Positions 1-5,932 of a stretch of DNA of 11,243 nucleotides are shown piece after piece (within the stretch, counting starts at the first letter, position 1; the number at the start of each line of letters is the position of its first letter). The notes under the pieces are model-generated. The model was given only the letters and a program-made list of their open reading frames with translations. It did no database searches and was not told the origin of the DNA. Both the position numbers and the translations under genes were made by a program. Where the stretch lies: assembly GCA_029288095.1 (NCBI GenBank), contig JARFPW010000115.1:1-11243 (forward strand), given 5' to 3'. Source of the DNA: Gemmatimonadota bacterium (GTDB taxonomy: Bacteria; Gemmatimonadota; Gemmatimonadetes; Palauibacterales; Palauibacteraceae).

Positions 1-2435
1 TCCGCACCGCGATCCTCCGATCCGCGCTCCAGCGTCGTGTCCCAATCGGAAAGCGCGAGATCGACCGGACGAATCTCGACATCGTGCAGTCGGGCATCAT
101 GGATGATCGTCCCGGGTGAATAAAACCCCATCGGCTGCGAGTTGAGAAGCGCCGCGTAAAACTCGGGTGCGTAGTGACACTTGAGCCACGAAGACGCATA
201 GACGAGCAACGCGAAGCTCGCGGAATGACTTTCGGGAAATCCGTAGTTCGCGAATGCCGTGAGGTGTTTGAGGACCTGCGCCGCGGCATCCGGCGCGACC
301 CCGTTCCGCTTCATGCCGGCGACCAGGTCGTCCTCCACCGCCTGCATGGCGCGATGCGAACGCTTGAATCCCATCGCTCGCCGCATCGTGTCGGCCTGGG
401 CGGGTGTGAAACCGGCGAGCGCGATCGCCACCTTCATGCCCTGCTCCTGAAACAGCGGCACACCGAGCGTCCGCCGGAGGATCGGTTCGAGCCGTGGATC
501 GAGATAGGTGACGGGTTCCTCGCCGGCCCGGCGCCGCAGATACGGATGAACCATATCCCCCTGAATCGGCCCGGGGCGGATGAGCGCGACCTCCACTACC
601 AGGTCGTAGAAGCACCGGGGTTTGAGGCGCGGCAGCGTGTTCATCTGGGCCCGGGACTCGATCTGGAACACGCCCACCGTATCCGCCGCACAGATCATGT
701 CATACACATCGGGGTCGTCCGGTGGCAGTGTCGCGAGATCCAGAGCGACATCCCGTGTTTCACGCACGTATCGAATCGCTCGACCGAGCATCGTGAGCAT
801 TCCGAGTCCCAGCAGATCGAATTTCACGAACCACGGCAGATCGAGATCGTCCTTGTCCCACTGGATGATCGTCCGATTCGGCATCGAAGCGCGTTCGATC
901 GGGACGAGTTCACCGAGTGGGCGGGACGCGAGCACGAAGCCACCCACGTGAATCGACCGGTGCCGTGGCAGGTCCTCCAGCCCGCGTACGGCGCGGACAA
1001 GTGCCCTGGATCGAGGATCCGAGGGATCCAGGCCGGCTTTCATGAGCCCCCCTGCGGCCAGCCGATCGGCCGCGTCCCCCGCTCCACCACGGTCCACTTC
1101 GATGGACAGCCGGTCGCTGATTTCCTGTGGATAGCCGAGCACACGTGCCGCGTCGCGTACAGCCATCTTGCCGCGATACGTGATCGACTCGCATACCATC
1201 GCCGCGTGGTCACGTCCGTACGTGTCGTACACGTACTGAAGAACTTCCTCACGGTCTTCATGAGCGATGTCGAGGTCGATGTCGGGAGGCTCGTTCCGGG
1301 ACTCCGATAGAAAGCGCTCGAACAGCAACTCAAACCCGATGGGATCAACGGCCGTGATGCCGAGACAGTAGCACACGGCCGAGTTCGCGGCGGACCCCCT
1401 GCCCTGCACGAGGATTCCGCGACGATTCGCGAACCGGACGATGTCCCACATGATGAGGAAGTAATCCGCCAGTCGAAGACGCCCGATGATCGTGAGTTCG
1501 TGCTCGATCTGCCGGGTATGTGCATCGGACAGCCGTTCGGCATAGCGCTCTTCCGCCCCCTGTTCGACCAGGCCGCGCAAGAACGCCTGCGGATCGCAAC
1601 CACCCGGGACGGGGAACGAAGGCAGTCGTGGCTCGAGGTGCTGGAGCCGGAACACACAGCGTTCGGCGATCTCGACCGTGCGGGCCAGAGCATCCGTCGG
1701 CCAGCGTTCCGCCATCTGTGCTGCGCCCTTCAGGTGCCATTCAGCGTTTGGTCGCAGCAGATCGCCTGCCTCGTCCAGCGTGACCCCGTACTTCAAACAG
1801 GTCAGCACATCACACACGATACGGTCCTGCGACCGTACGTAACGGGGGGCATTCACCGGGATCCACTGGATATCACGATCCTCGGCGAGCCTGATCCAGC
1901 GGGCGCATCGGCGGGAGTCCGCTGGCAGGCCGTGGTGCTCGAGAGCAAGGAACAGGCGCCCGGAAAACAGGACACGCAGCCGGTGAATCGCGGCCGCCAT
2001 GCCGGGAGACTGCGGATCTTCCGCATCTCCCATCAACAGACAAACCAATCCGTCACCCCGAGCGGAGAGCCGATGAAGATCGGACCGCGGGAACCCGCGC
2101 TGTCCTGCGAGCCGCGCCTCGTTCACGAGGGCCGCGAGATGATGGTAACCCGTACGATTTTCGCACAGCAGCACGAGCCGAAGCGCTGGCCGCGCCCCAG
2201 CCCCCTCGATCCGGATTTCCGCCCCGATGATCGGCTTCACGCCAGCACCCTCGCAGGCCCGTGTAAACCTCACCGCGCCACCGAGGTCGAATGCGTCGGT
2301 CAGGGCGAGAGCCGGTAGCCCGAGCTCCGCCGCTCCCGAGGCGTAGTCCTCAGGATTTGCCGCACCATCGAGCAATGAAAACCCCGAACGAGCGGAAAGC
2401 TCGACAAAGGGAACGACGGCTGGAGTTGGTTGCAT
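1..2435 (-). CDS. dnaE2: Error-prone DNA polymerase III alpha subunit DnaE2 (3' end outside window)
   Basis: C-family replicative-type polymerase used for translesion synthesis together with ImuA and ImuB after DNA damage. About 811 N-terminal residues are present; DnaE2 proteins usually run to about 1,000-1,100, so the C-terminal part (OB-fold region) lies beyond base 1. Visible order: PHP domain (about 8-260), then palm/fingers with QGRGSAANS at 344, the catalytic PDIDLDI at 384-390 (aspartates 385 and 387) and KFDLLGL with the third aspartate at 540, followed by the DnaE2-typical HVGGFVLA, IRPGPIQGDMVHPYL and GFPESHSASFALLVYAS stretches. The polymerase site looks intact. The PHP metal-binding motifs are eroded: the usual HxH is S14-A-R16, TDH is T46-D-A48, and the NDVHYH-type motif is NAPRYV at 195-200. 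The ATG at 2435 is chosen because an in-frame stop lies upstream and no other start is available; the Shine-Dalgarno is weak. Identity is firm; the family assignment comes from motif recognition. Confidence 0.95.
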   Translation of the reverse strand, partial: MQPTPAVVPFVELSARSGFSLLDGAANPEDYASGAAELGLPALALTDAFDLGGAVRFTRACEGAGVKPIIGAEIRIEGAGARPALRLVLLCENRTGYHHLAALVNEARLAGQRGFPRSDLHRLSARGDGLVCLLMGDAEDPQSPGMAAAIHRLRVLFSGRLFLALEHHGLPADSRRCARWIRLAEDRDIQWIPVNAPRYVRSQDRIVCDVLTCLKYGVTLDEAGDLLRPNAEWHLKGAAQMAERWPTDALARTVEIAERCVFRLQHLEPRLPSFPVPGGCDPQAFLRGLVEQGAEERYAERLSDAHTRQIEHELTIIGRLRLADYFLIMWDIVRFANRRGILVQGRGSAANSAVCYCLGITAVDPIGFELLFERFLSESRNEPPDIDLDIAHEDREEVLQYVYDTYGRDHAAMVCESITYRGKMAVRDAARVLGYPQEISDRLSIEVDRGGAGDAADRLAAGGLMKAGLDPSDPRSRALVRAVRGLEDLPRHRSIHVGGFVLASRPLGELVPIERASMPNRTIIQWDKDDLDLPWFVKFDLLGLGMLTMLGRAIRYVRETRDVALDLATLPPDDPDVYDMICAADTVGVFQIESRAQMNTLPRLKPRCFYDLVVEVALIRPGPIQGDMVHPYLRRRAGEEPVTYLDPRLEPILRRTLGVPLFQEQGMKVAIALAGFTPAQADTMRRAMGFKRSHRAMQAVEDDLVAGMKRNGVAPDAAAQVLKHLTAFANYGFPESHSASFALLVYASSWLKCHYAPEFYAALLNSQPMGFYSPGTIIHDARLHDVEIRPVDLALSDWDTTLERGSEDRGA

Positions 2436-2573
2436 CGGGAAGTTCCGGGTTGCGCCAGATACCGAATAAACACCGAATAAACCAGTCTACTATCGGCGGC
2501 CCGGTCGCGAAACTCACACGAGGTTCGTAAGTAGGAGAGCAGAACGTTCCCATCGATTTACGGAGGCTCACCG
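2436..2573. promoter_or_regulatory. Divergent intergenic region between dnaE2 and the NTF2-like gene
   Basis: 138 bp separate the start codons of dnaE2 (minus) and the secreted NTF2-like gene (plus), so both promoters must lie here or very near. It holds the direct repeat listed separately, a GAACGTTC palindrome at 2542-2549, and the Shine-Dalgarno GGAGG at 2562-2566 for the plus-strand gene. On the minus strand, weak -10 candidates (GATAGT or TAGACT around 2488-2500) precede the repeat, but I see no convincing -35 partner. Confidence 0.6.
2462..2477 (-). promoter_or_regulatory. Direct-repeat candidate damage-response operator of dnaE2
   Basis: CCGAATAAACACCGAA on the plus strand, that is two CCGAA half-sites separated by 6 bases (11-bp period). 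In fact the whole 10-mer CCGAATAAAC is repeated at 2462-2471 and 2473-2482. The site sits 26 bases upstream of the dnaE2 ATG. Almost the same 16 bases occur upstream of imuA (5850-5865). An 11-bp period places both half-sites on one face of the helix, as in the alphaproteobacterial LexA box GTTC-N7-GTTC, although the bases differ. The regulator is not in the window; LexA or another damage regulator is an inference. Confidence 0.6.
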
Positions 2574-3446
2574 ATGCAACGCATTGCTGCCCGGCTCGGC
2601 CTGTTGGCCGTGGCTGGATTCGCGCCTGTCTTGATCGCGCAGGAAATCCCCGACACGCGAACTGTTACCCACACGTATGTCCAGCTCACATTCGAGCAGC
2701 GGTATGACGATCTGCTGGATGTGTATGCCGACGACGCCGTGTTCTTCGACCCTACGGGTGACGTCTTCGAGGGACGCGTCGCCCAAGGTCCCGTGCACGG
2801 AGCCGAGCAGATTATCGCCCTGCAGAAGAGTTGGGGGGTCACCACCTCGTGGTTCGACATCCAGGCGATGTTCACCGTGGGCGAATATTCCCTCTACCGC
2901 GGCACCCTCACCGTGGCGTTCGAGGGCTCCGAAGCCGAGACAGCCATACCGTTCATCACCGTCCTGAGGGCACAGAACGGCCGCATCACCGAACGACTGG
3001 ATTTCGGTGAATACATCCAGTCTTTCGGACTCGGAGACAAATTCGACGAGAACACCGAGAGTACAAGGGAGATCGCCGATCGCTACCTGCGTGCCTATCT
3101 GCAGAAAGACATCGATGCGCAGGCAGAGCTGGTAGCACCTGATGTGCAGTACCAGGACCCGACGTCGAAGGTGTTCGGACCGCCTTCGGGTGAGCTGTAC
3201 CAGGGGGCTGAGCAGTTGATGGATCGGCGGGAGCAGATTTACGTGAACCTCGTCGACTTCGACCTCGAGGTCGAGCAATCGTTCGTGGCGAACCATCACG
3301 CTGTCTACATGGGCACCGTGCGCTATTCGGTGAATTCCGGCATGGCGTTCGAGCAACCCGCGGTAATCGTGATCGAAGTGCGTGAGGGTCTGGTCACCCG
3401 GCAGTGGGACTTCGTCGACTACACCGCCGGACCGGTGCAGGGGTAG
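2574..3446 (+). CDS. Secreted protein with two tandem NTF2/SnoaL-like domains
   Basis: 290 residues. A signal peptide covers about 1-22 (cleavage probably LIA-QE), so the mature protein is likely periplasmic or lipid-free secreted. Two copies of an alpha+beta-cone (NTF2/SnoaL-like) fold follow. Copy 1 (about 28-152) has an N-terminal helix, 'YADDAVFFDPTGDVFEG', 'GAEQII' and ends 'RITERLDFGEYIQSF'. Copy 2 (about 163-286) matches in order with 'VAPDVQYQDPTSKVF', 'GAEQLM' and 'LVTRQWDFVDYTAG'. The clear correspondence indicates internal duplication. Members of this fold can be small-molecule enzymes or binding proteins; no catalytic residue set points to a substrate, so function is unknown. Start ATG at 2574 has GGAGG 7 bases upstream. 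It is divergent from dnaE2 and 76 bp ahead of the small membrane protein gene on the same strand. Nothing in it suggests DNA repair. Confidence 0.85.
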   Translation: MQRIAARLGLLAVAGFAPVLIAQEIPDTRTVTHTYVQLTFEQRYDDLLDVYADDAVFFDPTGDVFEGRVAQGPVHGAEQIIALQKSWGVTTSWFDIQAMFTVGEYSLYRGTLTVAFEGSEAETAIPFITVLRAQNGRITERLDFGEYIQSFGLGDKFDENTESTREIADRYLRAYLQKDIDAQAELVAPDVQYQDPTSKVFGPPSGELYQGAEQLMDRREQIYVNLVDFDLEVEQSFVANHHAVYMGTVRYSVNSGMAFEQPAVIVIEVREGLVTRQWDFVDYTAGPVQG

Positions 3447-3522
3447 CGCACGGGAAACCAGCCCGACCGGCGCTGCGTATGGATCTACAACCTGTTTAAC
3501 ATCGACCACCAGGGAGCTTGCC

Positions 3523-3780
3523 ATGGAAGAGTTCATTCCGATCGTCGCGATCTTCTTCACGATCGGCGTGCCGGTGATGGCGGTTGCCACACACTTCGTG
3601 TTGCGCCCGATGGTTAAGGATATCGTTCAGGCCATGCGCGGCGGCGCCAAGGATGAAGTGCTGGCGCTTCAGCATCAGCTGTTCGAGTTGCAGGAAACGG
3701 TCGCTCGCCAGGATCAGCAGATTTCGGTCCTCGCCGAAGCCGAGTCGTTCAGGAGGCAACTGGAGGCCAAACACAGTTAG
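3523..3780 (+). CDS. Small membrane-anchored coiled-coil protein, unknown function
   Basis: 85 residues. An N-terminal hydrophobic segment (about 4-28, 'FIPIVAIFFTIGVPVMAVA') should span the inner membrane. It is followed by a basic patch and then a charged, Gln/Glu-rich amphipathic helix (about 38-82, 'LALQHQLFELQETVARQDQQ') likely to form a coiled coil in the cytoplasm. The layout resembles phage-shock PspB-like small proteins, but I cannot assign it to that family. The frame is open further upstream to 3382; I chose the ATG at 3523 because AGGGAG lies at 3511-3516 and the hydrophobic segment begins right after it, while the upstream extension overlaps the preceding gene. Only 12 bases separate its stop from the imuB stop, tail to tail. 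Possibly co-transcribed with the NTF2-like gene (76-bp gap). Confidence 0.75.
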   Translation: MEEFIPIVAIFFTIGVPVMAVATHFVLRPMVKDIVQAMRGGAKDEVLALQHQLFELQETVARQDQQISVLAEAESFRRQLEAKHS

Positions 3781-3792
3781 GGGACGGTCGCT

Positions 3793-5133
3793 TCAATCCC
3801 TCCAACCGTGCAGCCACCAGCGGAACGCTCCTGCCGGCCGATACTCACGGAACAACCACAGCAGGCTGCCGTCCCGTGTGCAGACGCGGAAGTACTCACG
3901 ATGATACGGGTCCTTCCACCAATCGCCCGACAGTCGTTCGGGACCCTCGGCCGCAACAAGTTCGTGATGACCGACGTGCCCGGCATCGCCCCAGATTTCC
4001 GAGGGCCGGCCTTCCTTCATCCGAACCCGTAGCGGTATCGGTTCGGGCAGCAGGTGCAGAACGCTGGGAATCGGGGTGGACTCGAACCCGGCATTGGCCA
4101 CCCGACTTCCATAGCCGATCTCCGCGGGCTCCCACACGCTACGTGATTCAGGACGATGATCGGGACGAACCGACGGCCGCACGACACCACCCGGGCCGAG
4201 CCGCACATTGAGACGCGACAGAGCCGCTGCCGCTGACATCGGATCCCGCCAACGGCGGGTGAACAAATCTTCCTGGCGCGCATCAGGAGGAGCCGTTTGA
4301 GAGATCCTCAACACGACTTGCTCAACGGCCGTCGTGAGCCGGCCCTCCGAACCGGCCGCTCGTTCGAGTGCCGCACGACAGAGTTCGTACAGGAGTCGCT
4401 CCTGTCTCGTGGGACGGGCGGGCACGGCTACGGCGGTCTCTGTACCGTTTCGTCCCTGAAGGTCCAATTCGATCCGCGCGGCACACAGGCCTGCAGATGC
4501 CAGGTCGGCGCAGGCGCGGGCCACCAGATGACGCAACACAAACAGGAGGGGCTCCAACGTCTCGGCTGGAGGGTCCAGCTCAAGGGTCGTTTCGGGTGCC
4601 TCGACGGTGTCTAAGGCTCGAAACACCTGGTCATCGAGCCCATGGGCCCATCGGTGAGCCCGCACACCATCGGGGCCGAATCGTGCCTCGAACTCACTGA
4701 CATCCCGGGCGGCGATGTCATCCACCCGCCGGAAACCGAGAGCATGAAACGTTTCAGTCAGTTCATCGGGGAGCTTGAGCATCGACAGCGGGAGTGAAGA
4801 GAGGAATTCGCGTCCGCCGCCCGCTTCGACGATCCGGATGCCGGACTCGTCGACCACCTGCGCGGCCACGTCCGCCACTACAGCCGTGTCTGCTACACCG
4901 ATGCACACGCCCTCGTAACCCGCTTCTTCCGCCGCTCGCCGCAACGTATCCGCCAATGCCGATTCCCCGCCTCGCCGATCCCACCCGCGAGCATCGACGC
5001 GACACCACGTGTCATCGACGACCGCCACGCGCGGCGACCCCGCGAAAAGTGCAACGGCGAGATGGTAGGCCTCATCCGCGACTTTGGAGTTCACTCGAAC
5101 CGACGCAATTCGGGTCGGCCGCAGCCGAGTCAC
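3793..5133 (-). CDS. imuB: ImuB, Y-family polymerase homologue lacking catalytic residues (compact form)
   Basis: 446 residues. ImuB is a polymerase-dead Y-family protein that bridges DnaE2, ImuA and the beta sliding clamp in damage-induced mutagenesis. After a short first strand (RIASVRV, 8-14) the sequence passes almost directly to the part of the palm near 'SPRVAVVDDTWCRVDARG'. It then shows the HhH/thumb region ('LKLPDELTETFHALGFRRVDDIAA', about 119-142) and the little-finger region (about 180-280). QEDLF at 287-291 fits the QxxLF clamp-binding pattern. The C-terminal ImuB signature runs 397-446 ('GPERLSGDWW', 'YFRVCTRDGSLLWLFREY', 'WWLHGW'). No Y-family catalytic Asp/Glu motif is visible. 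It starts at GTG 5133, overlapping the imuA stop by four bases (GTGA), so translation is coupled; an in-frame stop just upstream prevents a long N-terminal extension. Compared with familiar ImuB proteins of about 500 residues, the deficit seems to be in the N-terminal palm/fingers. Confidence 0.9.
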   Translation of the reverse strand: MTRLRPTRIASVRVNSKVADEAYHLAVALFAGSPRVAVVDDTWCRVDARGWDRRGGESALADTLRRAAEEAGYEGVCIGVADTAVVADVAAQVVDESGIRIVEAGGGREFLSSLPLSMLKLPDELTETFHALGFRRVDDIAARDVSEFEARFGPDGVRAHRWAHGLDDQVFRALDTVEAPETTLELDPPAETLEPLLFVLRHLVARACADLASAGLCAARIELDLQGRNGTETAVAVPARPTRQERLLYELCRAALERAAGSEGRLTTAVEQVVLRISQTAPPDARQEDLFTRRWRDPMSAAAALSRLNVRLGPGGVVRPSVRPDHRPESRSVWEPAEIGYGSRVANAGFESTPIPSVLHLLPEPIPLRVRMKEGRPSEIWGDAGHVGHHELVAAEGPERLSGDWWKDPYHREYFRVCTRDGSLLWLFREYRPAGAFRWWLHGWRD

Positions 5134-5834
5134 AGCGGCCCTTTGCGGTCCCGCGTGGCGGGGAGACGTCTATGGGGCGCAATAGGACACAACACCGGAA
5201 CTTCAGTGGCTCCGCGTTTACCGACCCTGATCCACACGGGACGAACCGGGGGCAAAAATGGACCAAATCCGGTGTTCATCAATGGTTCAATATGACCGGG
5301 ACGAAACCCGAGCCGTAACGCGGCGATCGCAGCGTGTCCCACTGTGACGAAGACGGCGGCCGCCTCCTCGGCAAGGCGCTGTAATCGAACGGACGCCCCG
5401 CGGCCGAGTGGGGTGGCGGCAGGCTCGGCGATTCGTAGCGCCACTGCACCGAACGCACCGCTGCGCAGCAGCAGATCGGCACACCAGGTGGCCTCCGCAG
5501 CTGAGTCCGGACGCACGACCCAGAACTCTCCCTCACCGGGAACCAACCGCACCCAATCAGGCGCGTACAACGCACCGGTCCCGTCAATCAGCGCAACGGA
5601 CTCTCCATCGCCACGCAGGCGCTCGAGGCTCGCCCGTAACACGGCGGTCTTCCCGCTCGACGCAGGACCCGACCACTCAACGACCCGCCCCCTAGGCAAA
5701 CCGCCGTTCGGTAATAGATCATCGAGAATTTGCAGGCCGGTCGGGACTACAACGGATGCGTACGAAGCGGCCGGCCGGGCTCCGATTCTCTCGACTTCAC
5801 GCTCCAGTGTCTCCAGCGCTGTGACCTGTGCCAT
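5130..5834 (-). CDS. imuA: ImuA, RecA-like mutagenesis protein
   Basis: 234 residues, the first gene of the imuAB pair. ImuA is a RecA/SulA-related protein that acts with ImuB and DnaE2 in translesion synthesis in the cytoplasm. The N-terminus ('LEREVERIG') resembles the RecA-type lead helix and is followed by 'VVVPTGLQILDDLLPNGGLPRGRVVEW'-like core strands (28-54). A Walker A GPASSGKT occupies 56-63. 'VALIDGTGALYAPDW' (80-94) corresponds to the RecA region after the first strand, and 'LLRSGAFGAVALRIAE' to the Walker B strand, though its acidic residue is replaced, as is common in ImuA. 'RLQRLAEEAAAVFVTVGH' follows. The start at 5834 is supported by AGGGG just upstream. A putative promoter and a direct-repeat operator precede it. 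Genuine RecA (about 350 residues) is excluded by length and by the operon. Confidence 0.92.
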   Translation of the reverse strand: MAQVTALETLEREVERIGARPAASYASVVVPTGLQILDDLLPNGGLPRGRVVEWSGPASSGKTAVLRASLERLRGDGESVALIDGTGALYAPDWVRLVPGEGEFWVVRPDSAAEATWCADLLLRSGAFGAVALRIAEPAATPLGRGASVRLQRLAEEAAAVFVTVGHAAIAALRLGFRPGHIEPLMNTGFGPFLPPVRPVWIRVGKRGATEVPVLCPIAPHRRLPATRDRKGPL

Positions 5835-5849
5835 CGCCCCTCTGATTAC

Positions 5850-5865
5850 CCGAATAAAACCCGAA
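5850..5865 (-). promoter_or_regulatory. Direct-repeat candidate damage-response operator of imuAB
   Basis: CCGAATAAAACCCGAA on the plus strand: two CCGAA half-sites with 6 bases between them, 15 bases upstream of the imuA ATG. It matches the element before dnaE2 at 14 of 16 positions, differing only by a swapped CA/AC in the spacer. It would lie just downstream of the transcription start predicted from the -10 at 5879-5884, a position suited to repression. Confidence 0.6.
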
Positions 5866-5878
5866 ACTCAGGATCGGA

Positions 5879-5908
5879 ATCATAGCCGGAGGGTCTGACA
5901 AAAGGCAA
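5879..5908 (-). promoter_or_regulatory. Putative sigma-70-type promoter of imuAB
   Basis: Minus strand: -35 TTGCCT (5903-5908) and -10 TATGAT (5879-5884) with an 18-base spacer. Transcription would begin near 5872, giving a leader of roughly 38 bases that contains the direct repeat. The -10 is good and the -35 only fair. Promoter consensus in this lineage is not known to me. Confidence 0.45.
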
Positions 5909-5922
5909 GCACACCGGGTGTG
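5900..5922 (-). terminator. Possible weak terminator after the Ig/TPR/barrel gene
   Basis: A perfect CACACC/GGTGTG inverted repeat (5910-5922) begins 10 bases after the stop codon of the upstream minus-strand gene. It is followed on the minus strand by CTTGCC and a run of four T at 5900-5903. The stem is short and the loop is a single base (three if the inner pair opens), so termination would be weak. The T run overlaps the proposed imuA -35, so read-through into imuAB is conceivable. Confidence 0.35.
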
Positions 5923-5932
5923 ACTGGCCCGA

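Noticed and set aside
174..1310. Long plus-strand open frame opposite dnaE2
   Set aside because: Its product has no recognisable features and is rich in Arg/His/Glu as expected of an antisense frame; the minus strand encodes clear DnaE2 motifs over the same bases.
1500..2318. Second long plus-strand open frame opposite dnaE2
   Set aside because: Antisense shadow of the PHP and early polymerase region of dnaE2.
2542..2549. GAACGTTC palindrome as a LexA box
   Set aside because: The Gram-positive type LexA site needs four bases between GAAC and GTTC; here there are none, and nothing similar precedes imuA.
4794..5318. Plus-strand open frame across the imuB/imuA junction
   Set aside because: Arg/Pro-rich antisense product with no family resemblance, overlapping two well-supported genes.
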